Positions 17,306 through 26,313 of a stretch of DNA of 64,000 nucleotides are shown here, piece by piece; position 1 is the first letter of the stretch; the number at the start of each line of letters is the position of its first letter. The notes under the pieces were generated by a model, which saw only the letters and a program-made list of their open reading frames with translations, was not told the DNA's origin and searched no databases. Location of the stretch: NCBI GenBank assembly GCA_036555585.1, contig DATBLE010000047.1:62001-126000 (forward strand), read 5' to 3'. This DNA is from DATBLE01 sp036555585. Its GTDB lineage: Bacteria; Actinomycetota; Thermoleophilia; Gaiellales; Gaiellaceae. A program made the translations under genes and the position numbers.

Positions 17306-18120
17306 AGCGTCGTCACCGGACGCGACTGCAGCAGGTACAGCTCGCCCCCGGCGATCGCCCACTCGATGTCCTGGGGGCCGCCGAAGCGCTCCTCGAGCTG
17401 ACCGCCGATCGCGACCAGCCGCACGAGCTCTTCCTCGGAGAGCACGCCGCCGTGGACGAGCCGCTCGCGCACGACCGCGCCGGCGCGGTCGACGACGTAG
17501 TGGTCGGGCGTGACGTGGCCCGAGACGGCCTGCTCGCCGAGCCCGAACACCGCCTCGACGAGCATCCTGTCGCGCCGGCGCTGCACCGGATCGACCGTGA
17601 AGACGACGCCCGACTTCTCGGGGTCGACCATCCGCTGGACGACGACCGCCATCCGGAGGTCGTCGAGGGAGCCCTTCTGAGCGCGGTAGAAGATCGCGCG
17701 CTCGCTGAAGAAGGACGCCCAGCAGTCGACCACGCGGGCGGCGACGGCCTCGACGCCCTCGACGTTCAGGTACGTCTCCTGCTGGCCCGCGTAGCTGGCC
17801 GCCTCCGAGTCTTCGGCACAGGCCGACGAGCGCACGGCGACCGCACCGCGGCCGATCTCCGCGTAGGCCCCGTCCAGCTCCGCCCGCGGCGGCTCGGCCT
17901 CGCGCACCACCGCCGTCGCCGCCTCCTGGTCGCGGGCGTGCACCGCCGCGAGCAGCCGCTCGCGGTCGACGCTCTGCTCGAGCGCGTACGCAGGAACGGC
18001 GAACCCCGGGGGCACGGGCAGTCCGGCGGCCGTCATCGCGGCGAGACTCGCGCCCTTCCCGCCGGCGATGGCGACGTCGAGGCACCGCTCGTCACGGAAC
18101 GATACGAGCACGTCGCTCAT
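17302..18120 (-). CDS. PEP synthase-like ATP-grasp subunit (PPDK N-terminal domain alone)
   Basis: 272 residues, all one PPDK/PEP-synthase N-terminal nucleotide-binding domain: GGKGASLAAMTAAGLPVPPG at 20-39, AVRSSACAEDSEAASYAGQQ near 95, VVVQRMVDPEKSGVVFTVDP near 160 and a final IEWAIAGGELYLLQSRPV. Normal PEP synthase continues into phospho-His and PEP domains; here these sit in a separate protein at 19505-21235. The same split occurs in phenylphosphate synthase of Thauera (ATP-binding and phospho-His proteins). It should use ATP to phosphorylate the His of the partner. Confidence 0.85.
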   Translation of the reverse strand: MSDVLVSFRDERCLDVAIAGGKGASLAAMTAAGLPVPPGFAVPAYALEQSVDRERLLAAVHARDQEAATAVVREAEPPRAELDGAYAEIGRGAVAVRSSACAEDSEAASYAGQQETYLNVEGVEAVAARVVDCWASFFSERAIFYRAQKGSLDDLRMAVVVQRMVDPEKSGVVFTVDPVQRRRDRMLVEAVFGLGEQAVSGHVTPDHYVVDRAGAVVRERLVHGGVLSEEELVRLVAIGGQLEERFGGPQDIEWAIAGGELYLLQSRPVTTL

Positions 18121-18126
18121 CGAGGC

Positions 18127-18846
18127 TCAGTCGTCCAGTATGGCGACGGCCCGCACCGGGGCGGCCGTGGTGCCGATCCACTTCACAGGCAAGACCACGA
18201 GCTTGAATCCGCTCGCCGGCAGCTGATCCAGGTTCGTCAGGTTCTCGAGGTGCCAGTAGTCCTCCTCGTTCATCACCAGGTGCGCCTCCCAGAAGTGCTT
18301 CTGCTCGAACATCGCCCAGACCGGCGGATCGAAGGTGATCGCGTCGCAGCCCATCATGCGCACGCCCTTCGAGATCAGGTGTCGCGTCGCCTCGGCCGTC
18401 ATGCCGGGGAAGTCGGTCTTGTACCGCTCCTCCGTGTTGTACGCGCCGGCCCCGGTGTGGATGAGGACGATGTCCCGCTCCTTCAGCTCGTAGCCGATCT
18501 TGTCGAGCGCCTCGTCGATCTCGTCCGGGAAGATGCGCGTCCCCTTCTCCTTGTGCCGGAAGTCGAGCCGGACTCCGTCCGAGAAGCAGTACTCGAGCGG
18601 GATCCCCTCGACGCCCGGCGCGTCCGCGCCGCGGATGTGCTTGACGGCGTCGACGTGCGTGCCGACGTGGTCGTTCTGGATCACGAGGTAGCTCGCCGTC
18701 AGCGACGTCGCCCCGTACTGCGCCGCGCCGATCCGCTCCGCGAAGTCGGTCCAGCTCTCGTACAGGAGCAGGGCCGGAGCCGGGACACGCGGGAAGGTGA
18801 GCATGTCGGCGTGGACCGGCATCGACAGGTCGACGAGGCGGGTCAT
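18127..18846 (-). CDS. Cyclase / kynurenine formamidase-like hydrolase
   Basis: 239 residues from ATG at 18846. The PF04199 metal motif H-x-G-T-H-x-D appears as NDHVGTHVDAVKH near residue 58, with the supporting LIHTGAGAYNTEERY near 128 and MGCDAITFDPPV near 168. Relatives hydrolyse N-formylkynurenine, isatin or carbonyl-activated ring amides. It overlaps the GntR gene by ATGA and precedes the ATP-grasp gene by 6 nt. In this locus it probably opens or hydrolyses a ring or amide formed downstream of the hydroxylase. Confidence 0.85.
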   Translation of the reverse strand: MTRLVDLSMPVHADMLTFPRVPAPALLLYESWTDFAERIGAAQYGATSLTASYLVIQNDHVGTHVDAVKHIRGADAPGVEGIPLEYCFSDGVRLDFRHKEKGTRIFPDEIDEALDKIGYELKERDIVLIHTGAGAYNTEERYKTDFPGMTAEATRHLISKGVRMMGCDAITFDPPVWAMFEQKHFWEAHLVMNEEDYWHLENLTNLDQLPASGFKLVVLPVKWIGTTAAPVRAVAILDD

Positions 18847-19490
18847 GGGCTATCGGCTCCTTTCAGCATTTCCCCGAAGTGCTCGAGGTGACGGCGGAGA
18901 GTCGTTGCGGCGAGCTCGGCGTCCCGCCTGCGGAAGGCGTCGAGCACCGGCCGGTGAAGCTCGGCGATCGCGTGCCCGTCGAGGCCGGTGCGGACAGCGG
19001 TGATGATCGTGCGCGCCTCGATCCGCAGCGCCAGCCATGTCTCGAGCAGCACCTGGTTGCCGGACGCCTCCACGATCAGCCGGTGAAACGCGACGTCGTG
19101 CTCGACCTGGGCGTGCAGGTCGTTCGCGTCCGCCGCCCTGTGCATCGCCTCGACCTCGGCCTCGAGCGCGTCGACGTCGCCGTCGAGGCGCCTCACGGCC
19201 TCGCGCGCGGCGACCTCCTCGAGCGCCGCCCGCACCGGGTAGATCTCGACGAGCTCCTCCTGCGAGACCGCGCGGACGCGCGCGCCGCGGAACGGCTCCG
19301 ACTCCACGAAGCGAAGCAGCTCGAGGTCCCGCAGCGCCTCGCGCACCGGCGCCTGGCTGGTCCCGAGCTCGCTCGCGATCCTCGTCTCGACCAGGCGCTC
19401 GCCAGGCTCGTAGGCGCCGCTGAGGATCCGCTCGAGGATCAGCTCCTTGACCTGCTCGCGCAGGACGACCCGCGTGACGGAGGTGCCCAC
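18843..19490 (-). CDS. GntR-family regulator with FCD effector domain
   Basis: 215 residues from GTG at 19490. The winged helix-turn-helix contains YEPGERLVETRIASELGTSQ and TSQAPVREALRDLELL (residues 25-60); the all-helical FCD domain follows with LVEIYPVRAALEEVAA and HDVAFHRLIVEASGN, including Asp/His residues that often bind a metal and carboxylate effector. FCD regulators usually repress catabolic genes until a small organic acid binds. It is the second gene of the long operon and the obvious regulator of the sites at 8607 and 21259. Confidence 0.9.
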   Translation of the reverse strand: MGTSVTRVVLREQVKELILERILSGAYEPGERLVETRIASELGTSQAPVREALRDLELLRFVESEPFRGARVRAVSQEELVEIYPVRAALEEVAAREAVRRLDGDVDALEAEVEAMHRAADANDLHAQVEHDVAFHRLIVEASGNQVLLETWLALRIEARTIITAVRTGLDGHAIAELHRPVLDAFRRRDAELAATTLRRHLEHFGEMLKGADSP

Positions 19491-19504
19491 CCGACCGGCC
19501 CCGG

Positions 19505-21235
19505 CTAGCGGAGCACCTCGACGGTCCCGCTCGTCCCGTTGACCCGGACGCGGTCGCCCGTCTCGATCCGCTCGGTCGCGATCGACGTGCCCACGACCGC
19601 GGGGATCGAGAACTCGCGCGCCACGACCGCCGGGTGCGAGGCCACGCCGCCTGCATCGGTGACGAGACCCGCGATCTTCGTGAACAGCACGACCCACGCC
19701 GGATTCGTCATCTCGCAGACGAGCACCTCGCCCTCCCGCACCTTGTCGAACTCGTCGAGCGACGAGACCTTGCGCGCCGATCCCTCGACGACGCCCGGGG
19801 AGGCGCCGAGACCGTGCACCTCGTCGACGCGCTCCGGCGCCTGCCGATGGAACTTCTCCGGGAACCCCCACAGCGTCAGGTAGGGAAAGGCGAGCGCCTC
19901 CTCCGTTGCCGTTCCGATCCAGTCGGGCGGCCGGATCTCGGCCTGCCGCTCGCGCGCGTCGCGCCGTTCGGAGACGAGCGAGCGCGCGTCGAACGCCTCC
20001 GGATCGGCGGTCAGCAGGCGGAGCTCGTTGTACCGGAGGTAGACGACGTCCTCGGCATCGCCGAGCGCTCCTGCCTGCACGAGCTTCCGGCCGATCGCGA
20101 TCGCGACCAGCCGCAGCCGCGCGTTCGTGCCCTGATCGATGTAGAAGTGGTGGTCGGGCGTCAGCGGGTTCATCTTCAGCGACAGGTCGAGCGCCTGTCG
20201 AAGCTGCTCGCCCGCCTCGCCCTCCAGCCCCTCGACCGCCTCTGCGGTGGCCGCTTCGAGGTCGGCGCGGACGGCGGCGATCGCCGCCGGATAGTCGTAG
20301 TCCGACTCGAGGTAGCCGCGCACTGCCTCCACGATGGGCGCCGGGTTCTCTCGCCACGTCGGGAACGAGAGCTCGTGCGACCAGATGGACTTGTAGCCGA
20401 ACTCGCGCTGGTAGGCCTGGATCCGCTCACGCCGGAACCGGCTCCCGCGCTCCGTCGCGTCGAGCCCCCGGAGCACCTCGTCGGCCGTCTCCCCGGCGAA
20501 CGCCGAGCGCAGCTCCTCGTCCTGCTTGATCTCCTCCTTCATCCGCCAGAGCGCCTCGATCGAGTCCCAGTTGCGGTCTTCCAGGGAGCTCTGCAGCCGG
20601 CCGAGCAGCGCCGGGTCGGCGGCGCCGCGCACCTGCTCCAACGTCCCGTTCAGCGCAATCGTCGCCGAGAACTGGGCGAAGTTCAGCATCCAGTGGATCT
20701 TCCAGTGCCGGTCGTGGACGTCGATCGCGTCCTCGAGCAGGACGGCCAGCTCGACCAGCGACGCCGAGTCCATGTCGTAGCCGTCGAGGTACGCGAAGTT
20801 GCGCTCGATCTCCGGGCGGAGCCGATCGCGCCACCAGTCGAGGAAGTTGGCGGCGTAGTGCGGCAGGACGGCGCCCAGGTACGCGCCCATCTTCGACCCG
20901 TACTCGGGATCGGCAGGGACGCGCGGGACATACCGCGCCTCGTACTCGTTCGCCTCGGCTCGCACCGACGGGTCGGCGGGGATCGCGGCCGTGTACAGGT
21001 AGCCGTTGACGCTCTTCGCGACCCAGTCGCAGGCGAACGGCGTCGCGAAGCGGCGGAACATGTGGTCGCAGGTCAGCCACCAGCCGCCGAGGTCGAAGAA
21101 GAGCGGCGAGAGCGGGTTCGGGCAATGGAGGTCGTCGCGGACCCACAGGAGCTCCCGCTCCCCGGGTTCCCACTCGACCGGAAAGGCGTCGTCGCCGTAG
21201 AACGTCGCGAGTGCTTTCGCCTCCGTCGCCACCAT
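19505..21235 (-). CDS. PEP-utilising phospho-His subunit with large substrate domain
   Basis: 576 residues from ATG at 21235, with GGAGGAGG upstream. The last 90 residues form the swivelling phospho-His domain, with TDAGGVASHPAVVARE and IPAVVGTS; its His is the phosphate carrier. The first ~480 residues are helical (LHCPNPLSPLFFDLGGWWL near 40, MNPLTPDHHFYIDQGTNARL near 365) and resemble the acceptor-binding part of rifampin phosphotransferase or phenylphosphate synthase rather than a pyruvate site. With the separate ATP-grasp protein it should phosphorylate a small, probably hydroxylated, substrate. First gene of the operon. Confidence 0.8.
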   Translation of the reverse strand: MVATEAKALATFYGDDAFPVEWEPGERELLWVRDDLHCPNPLSPLFFDLGGWWLTCDHMFRRFATPFACDWVAKSVNGYLYTAAIPADPSVRAEANEYEARYVPRVPADPEYGSKMGAYLGAVLPHYAANFLDWWRDRLRPEIERNFAYLDGYDMDSASLVELAVLLEDAIDVHDRHWKIHWMLNFAQFSATIALNGTLEQVRGAADPALLGRLQSSLEDRNWDSIEALWRMKEEIKQDEELRSAFAGETADEVLRGLDATERGSRFRRERIQAYQREFGYKSIWSHELSFPTWRENPAPIVEAVRGYLESDYDYPAAIAAVRADLEAATAEAVEGLEGEAGEQLRQALDLSLKMNPLTPDHHFYIDQGTNARLRLVAIAIGRKLVQAGALGDAEDVVYLRYNELRLLTADPEAFDARSLVSERRDARERQAEIRPPDWIGTATEEALAFPYLTLWGFPEKFHRQAPERVDEVHGLGASPGVVEGSARKVSSLDEFDKVREGEVLVCEMTNPAWVVLFTKIAGLVTDAGGVASHPAVVAREFSIPAVVGTSIATERIETGDRVRVNGTSGTVEVLR

Positions 21236-21258
21236 CGCCTCCTCCCGTTCGGGACGAC

Positions 21259-21277
21259 GATTATCGATGATCGATTT
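21259..21277. promoter_or_regulatory. Putative GntR/FCD operator O2
   Basis: GATTATCGATGATCGATTT lies 24 bp upstream of the first gene of the phosphotransferase/hydroxylase operon and matches O1 (8607-8625) at 15 of 19 positions. It contains two overlapping ATCGAT palindromes. The position is suited to repression of the operon, which itself encodes the GntR/FCD regulator. Confidence 0.45.
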
Positions 21278-21312
21278 GGGCTCGGTCAACTCCGAGCCGG
21301 GCAGACCCTCGG

Positions 21313-21696
21313 TCAATGGGGAAACGTGACGAGCCCACCCTCCAGCGGCGCGCGTACCCGGTGACGATCGTCTTCGGCAACGACGTCGACGTCAGGATCT
21401 CGGTTTCGGTCCGCGGCGCCACGCGTCCGGCTGGAGCTCGACGCCCACAGCTCGTGCCGGGCCTGCTCCTTCTCGGCCAGGAAGCGCCCGATGGCGGCAC
21501 TCGTCTCGCCTTCGGGGTCGCTGAGCGCCGGCCCCGGCGGAATCAGGCGATGGGCGGCTTCCGTGAGCTCGCGGTAGCGCTGCACGTCTGCGACCGGGTC
21601 GCCCTCGCCGATCGCGAAGATCGCCGCGCAGACGATCGCCGCGAGCGCGGCGTAGGCGATCGCCGCCGCCGCGGCGTAGACGATCACGGCGCTCAT
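21313..21696 (-). CDS. Small membrane-anchored hypothetical protein
   Basis: 127 residues. One Ala/Ile-rich membrane helix (residues 4-28) is followed by a soluble Glu/Arg-rich region (YRELTEAAHRLIPPGPALSD, FLAEKEQARHELW) that may be helical. Its ATG at 21696 overlaps the stop of the MFS exporter (ATGA), so it is translationally coupled and may be an accessory to the exporter. No family recognised. The last 45 residues are charged and low in structure. Confidence 0.6.
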   Translation of the reverse strand: MSAVIVYAAAAAIAYAALAAIVCAAIFAIGEGDPVADVQRYRELTEAAHRLIPPGPALSDPEGETSAAIGRFLAEKEQARHELWASSSSRTRGAADRNRDPDVDVVAEDDRHRVRAPLEGGLVTFPH

Positions 21697-23249
21697 GGCC
21701 GGACCTCCAGGTTCGGCCGGAGCCGCTGCACCTGAGCCGGGTCGGTTCGAGGCTCGAGGTCTCGTTGCCGGACGAGCAGCAGACTGACGACGGCACCGGC
21801 GAAGCTGAGGGCAGCTGCGATCCAGAGGATGCGGTCGAAGCCGCTGACGAACGCGACGTGCAGCGCGTCGACGACCGGCCCGCGCAGCGCGGGCGGCAGC
21901 GAGTCGATCGCCGAGCCGGCGTTGCCGCTGGTCGCCTGCTCCACGATCCGGTGGCTGCGCTCCCCCAGCTGCGGCGCGGCCTGCGCCAGGTGCTCTCCGA
22001 GGACGGCGTGCACGCGACTCTGGAACACGGCGCCGAACGCCGCGATTCCGGCCGCGAGCCCGACCTGGAGGGCGGTGTTGTTGACGCCGGAGCCGACGCC
22101 GGCCTTCTCGTCGGGCACCGAGCCGATCGCGGCGGAGGCGCGCGGCGGGTTCGTGAGCCCGGAACCGCTCCCCGCGACGACGAAGCCGGCGAGCAGCACC
22201 GTCCACCCGGAGCTCGCGTCGACGCGCGTCATCAGCGCCAGCCCGATGCCCGTGAGCGTCAGGCCGGCGCCGAGCAGGAGCCGCAGGGGGACGTGCGAGG
22301 AGAGCCGTCCCGCGATCGGCGCGGCGAGCAGGACGAGGAGGGTCAGCGGGAGGAACCGCAGGCCGGCCTGGAACGCGGAGTAGCCGAGGATGTCCTGGAG
22401 GTAGAGGGTGATGTAGAGCAGCACCGAGTAGAGGGACGCGCTCAGCGCGACGGCTGCGAGCGAGGCGCCGAGGAAGGTCGGGTTGCCGAAGAGGCCGAGC
22501 TCGAGCATCGGTTCCCGTCGCGTGAGCTCGATCACGACGAACAGCGCGAGCAGGATGCCTCCGGCGGCGAAGGAGGCCACCACCTTGGTGCTCGTCCAGC
22601 CGTCCGGGTTGCCGCGGATGAGCGCGAAGACCAGGGCGAACAGGCCGCAGGCGAACGTGACGGCGCCTGCCCAGTCGGGCGCGGCGTGACGCCGGCGAGT
22701 CTCCGCGACCTTCGCGACCAAGAAGGCGAGGGTCAAAGCGCCGATCGGGACGTTGACGAAGAACACCCAGCGCCAGCTGATGCCGGAGGTGAGCGCGCCG
22801 CCGATCAGCGGCCCGACTGCGACGGATGCGCCCGCCGTCGCTCCCCAGATCCCCAGCGCCATCCCACGCTCACGGCCCCTGAACTCGCTCGCCAGCAGCG
22901 CGAGGGACGCGGCGAACATCGCGGCCCCGCCGACGCCTTGCGCCGCGCGGCTGAGGACGAGGAAGAGCGCGTCCGGCGCGAGTCCGCAGAGCAGGGACGA
23001 GATCGTGAAGACGCTCAGGCCGAGGCCGAAGACGCGCCGGTGGCCGAGGAGGTCGCCGAGCGACCCTGCGACGAGCATGAACGCCGCCAGGGACAGCGCG
23101 TATGCGTCGATCGTCCATTGCAGGTCGCTGAACGACGCGTCGAGATCCGCGGCGATGCTCGGCAACGCCACGTTCACGATCGTGATGTCGACGAGCAGCA
23201 TCACCATCCCCAGGCACACCGTCAGCAGCGCCCACCACTTCCGAGTCAT
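21693..23249 (-). CDS. DHA2-family MFS drug exporter (EmrB/QacA type)
   Basis: 518 residues from ATG at 23249 (MTRKWWALLTVCLGMVMLL). It has fourteen predicted membrane helices, motif D/VDITIVNVALPSIAADL in helix 1, motif A GSLGDLLGHRRVFG in the loop between helices 2 and 3 and a motif C-like ATAGASVAVGPLIGGAL in helix 5. Members export lipophilic drugs or dyes by proton antiport. It lies downstream of the LuxR/LAL gene on the same strand with a 124-nt gap and is coupled to the small membrane protein at its 3' end. Confidence 0.9.
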   Translation of the reverse strand: MTRKWWALLTVCLGMVMLLVDITIVNVALPSIAADLDASFSDLQWTIDAYALSLAAFMLVAGSLGDLLGHRRVFGLGLSVFTISSLLCGLAPDALFLVLSRAAQGVGGAAMFAASLALLASEFRGRERGMALGIWGATAGASVAVGPLIGGALTSGISWRWVFFVNVPIGALTLAFLVAKVAETRRRHAAPDWAGAVTFACGLFALVFALIRGNPDGWTSTKVVASFAAGGILLALFVVIELTRREPMLELGLFGNPTFLGASLAAVALSASLYSVLLYITLYLQDILGYSAFQAGLRFLPLTLLVLLAAPIAGRLSSHVPLRLLLGAGLTLTGIGLALMTRVDASSGWTVLLAGFVVAGSGSGLTNPPRASAAIGSVPDEKAGVGSGVNNTALQVGLAAGIAAFGAVFQSRVHAVLGEHLAQAAPQLGERSHRIVEQATSGNAGSAIDSLPPALRGPVVDALHVAFVSGFDRILWIAAALSFAGAVVSLLLVRQRDLEPRTDPAQVQRLRPNLEVRP

Positions 23250-23373
23250 CACCGCCCCCTTTCCGTCTGGGCCATCGGGCTCCGGTTCATCGCCCTCGAC
23301 GCTAGAGACGCGGCTCTGCGCTGGCACCGGCGAAATCGCCGGATCGATCCGGCTGCGCCCGCGTGCGGGTTGA

Positions 23374-26154
23374 CTAGGCTCGCGCCGGCGCAGCCGCCGG
23401 CTCGGCCTCCGCGACCGCGTCCGCCCGGGCCAACTCGAGCTGGACGAGCTGCATCCGCGAGCTGATCCCCAGCTTGCGGAACACGTTGCGGAGGTGGAAG
23501 TCGATCGTTCGTGGACTGAGGAAGAGCTGGGCGGCGACGTCGCGGTTGCTCAGCCCCTCGGCGACGAGGCGGGCGATCTGCAGCTCCTGGGCCGTCAGGT
23601 CGTCCCTGGTGCTGGGCTCGCGGCGGCGCGCCGTCTGGCCGCTGGCGCGCAGCTCGACACGCGCGCGTTCCGCCCAGGCCGCGGCGCCGAGGGAGTCGAA
23701 TCCGTGCAGCGCCGCGCCCAGGTGCTCACGCGCCTCCCGCCGCCGCCGCGTGCGGCGCAGGAACTCGCCGAAGGCGAGCTCGGTCCGAGCGCGTTCGAAC
23801 GGCCGCACCGACTCGTTGCAGGCCGCCAGCGCCGAGGCGAACACGCGGTCGGCCTCCTCGGTCTCGCCGGCGAGCAGCCCGCGGCAGCGCAGGGCTGCGG
23901 CGATCGCCCACTGCTGACCTGTGCTGGAGGCCCAGGCCTCCAGCTCCGCGAGCCAGGCAGCCGCGAGCTCGCGCTCGTCCGCCCGGACGGCGGCCTCCAC
24001 CCGGTCGGGCCCGGTCCACAGACGAAGCGGCAGCTCGGTGATCTCGCGGGCTCGCCCCAGCGCCTCCTCCGCGTCCCCGCGTCCGAGCTCCAGAGCCAAG
24101 AGCGCCCACTGCGCCGTCAGCGCGACGTGCACGAAGCTCCGCCGCGAAGCGAGCTCGCCGGCTTCCGCCGCCAGCTCGCGGCATTCGTGCTCGTCCCCCC
24201 GGAGCCCCGCGAGCAGCGCCTGGACGGCGAGCATGTGGCCGAGGACCTGGTGCTGACCGCCCTCGCGCGCGAGCCTGATGCCGTCGCTCAGGCCGGCGGC
24301 CGCCGCCGCCCAGTGGCCGCTTCCGATCTCGGCCAGCGCGAGCCGCGGCAGCGCCTGGGTCAAGAGGGGAAGATGCCCCGCCGCGCGCGCCCGGAAGGCA
24401 AGGCGGCGGTTCAGCAGGTCGGCTGCACCGTCGTCGCCGAGGAACAGGCCCGCTCCCCCGGCGAGCAGGAGGATGCCGCGATAGCCTGCCGACCCCGCCG
24501 CATCTGCCTCGTCCGCCAGCTCGAGCGCGGCCTGCAGATCGGCGGCGCCGGCGGAGAAGTCGCCGCCGAAGTAGGCACCCATGCCCCGCACGAACCGGGC
24601 GAGGAAGCGGCCGAGGCCGTCGTCAGCGTCGAGGTCGGAGGCGCGATCCGCGATCCCGGTGACGGTCGGCCCCTTCCCCGAGTAACCCGCGGCGACGCAG
24701 GCGAGCCCGAGCAGGTAGAGGGCCCGACGAGCATCGGTCTCTGCCAGCTCGGCGGCCGCCGCGAGCAGCAGCTCGCCCGCGTCCGCAGGCACGCCCGCGT
24801 TCAGCTCGATCAGCCCCCGCCAGGCATCGATCTCCGCGCGGGCGGCCGCGTCGTGGGCCAGCGGCCTCGCTCGCTCGAGCAGGGCCAGCGCGCGGCCCAG
24901 CCGCCCCGAGAACCATGCGCCCTCGACGGCACCCGTGAGCAGCCGCAGCCGGTCGCGCTCTCCGGGCGTCAGCGTGGCCGCGCGCTCGAACGCGAGCGAG
25001 GCGGCGACGAAGCCGCTCCGCCGCCGAGCCCGTTGCGCCGCCTCTTCGAGCTCCCGGGCAACGGACACGTCGGGCTCGACGCACGCGATCGCCCGATGCC
25101 AGGCGCGACGGTCGAGATCCGCGTCGGCGACGAGCACGCTCGCGAGAGCCTCGTGCGCGGCCAGGCGTTGCGACAGCGGAGCCGCCTGGTAGACGGCCGA
25201 GCGAATCAGGGGATGGCGAAAGGCGAGCTGCGGCCCCCGCACGCGGACGAGGTCGGCCCGCTCGGCCTCGTCGAGCGCACTCAGCTCGACCCCGAGCCGG
25301 TCCGCCGCCGCCACCACCGTTGCGGTGGCGCCCGTGTCCTCGGCGGCGGCGACGAGCAGCATCGTCTGCGTCGCTTCGGGAAGCCGCCGGACGCGCGAGA
25401 GGAACGCGTCCTCGATGCGCGAACCGACGGGCAAGGGCTCGGCCAGCGGCTCCAGCCCGGTGAGCTCGGCCTCGCTCAGCCGCGAAGAGAGCTCGATCAG
25501 CGCCAGCGGGTTCCCGCCGGTGCCGTCGATCAGGCGCTCGCGCGCTTCCTGCGAGAGCGGTACGTCCGCGATCCGGTCGAGGAGCCCGGCCGACGCGTCG
25601 ACACCCAGCCCGGAGAGCGACAGCTCGTCCAGCCCCGGCGCTTCGAAGCGGCGGACCTCAGTGTCGCGCGCGGCGAAGAGCATGGCGATTCGCTCGGCCT
25701 CGAGCCGCCTGGCTGCGAACGCGAGGGACTCGGACGAGGCGTCGTCGAGCCAGTGCGCATCGTCGACGACGCAGAGGACCGGAGCCTGCTCGGCGGCCTC
25801 GGCGAGGAGGCTGAGCACGGCGAGCGAGACGAGGAACCATTCGTCGCCGACGCCCGCCTCGAGCCCGAGCGCGCCGCGCAGCGCCCGCGCCTGCGGGTCC
25901 GGCAGCTGGTCGAGCCCCGCCAGCACGGGACGGACGATCTGGTGGAGACCCGCGTAGGGCAGGTGCGTCTCCGACTCGATGCCGCCCCCGCTCAGCACCG
26001 TCATCCCCGCGGCACCCTCGATCGCGTCCGCGAGCAGGGCCGACTTGCCGACCCCGGGCTCGCCGCGAAGGACCAGAACCCCGCTTCGCCCCCCGCGCGC
26101 TTCGTCCAGCAGGCCGGCGATGCGTGCGCGTTCCGCATCCCTGCCGAGAAGCAC
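23374..26154 (-). CDS. Large ATP-binding LuxR-family regulator (LAL/MalT type)
   Basis: 926 residues; start GTG at 26154 (a TTG precedes it). The N-terminal STAND/AAA domain has Walker A GEPGVGKSALL near residue 32 and Walker B VLCVVDDAHWLDD near 128. A long helical TPR-like array (about 350-830) follows, then a LuxR helix-turn-helix at the C-terminus (LTAQELQIARLVAEGLSNRD, FHLRNVFRKLGISSRMQLV). Such proteins activate transcription when an inducer and ATP are bound. It is divergent from the AhpD-like gene at 26314, a likely target. Confidence 0.9.
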   Translation of the reverse strand: MLLGRDAERARIAGLLDEARGGRSGVLVLRGEPGVGKSALLADAIEGAAGMTVLSGGGIESETHLPYAGLHQIVRPVLAGLDQLPDPQARALRGALGLEAGVGDEWFLVSLAVLSLLAEAAEQAPVLCVVDDAHWLDDASSESLAFAARRLEAERIAMLFAARDTEVRRFEAPGLDELSLSGLGVDASAGLLDRIADVPLSQEARERLIDGTGGNPLALIELSSRLSEAELTGLEPLAEPLPVGSRIEDAFLSRVRRLPEATQTMLLVAAAEDTGATATVVAAADRLGVELSALDEAERADLVRVRGPQLAFRHPLIRSAVYQAAPLSQRLAAHEALASVLVADADLDRRAWHRAIACVEPDVSVARELEEAAQRARRRSGFVAASLAFERAATLTPGERDRLRLLTGAVEGAWFSGRLGRALALLERARPLAHDAAARAEIDAWRGLIELNAGVPADAGELLLAAAAELAETDARRALYLLGLACVAAGYSGKGPTVTGIADRASDLDADDGLGRFLARFVRGMGAYFGGDFSAGAADLQAALELADEADAAGSAGYRGILLLAGGAGLFLGDDGAADLLNRRLAFRARAAGHLPLLTQALPRLALAEIGSGHWAAAAAGLSDGIRLAREGGQHQVLGHMLAVQALLAGLRGDEHECRELAAEAGELASRRSFVHVALTAQWALLALELGRGDAEEALGRAREITELPLRLWTGPDRVEAAVRADERELAAAWLAELEAWASSTGQQWAIAAALRCRGLLAGETEEADRVFASALAACNESVRPFERARTELAFGEFLRRTRRRREAREHLGAALHGFDSLGAAAWAERARVELRASGQTARRREPSTRDDLTAQELQIARLVAEGLSNRDVAAQLFLSPRTIDFHLRNVFRKLGISSRMQLVQLELARADAVAEAEPAAAPARA

Positions 26155-26313
26155 CAAGGGGCATGCTACTCGGCCTCCCCCCGGACCCGCGGCGCCGCGC
26201 GGACGGCAGCGGTCGCAAGAACCCGGCGGTTCGGCCGGTGCGAGCCCCGGGCTCGCGTCCTAGCCTCGGATCGAAGCTCCGAGACCGACTACCAATCCGA
26301 CGGAGGACTGATC

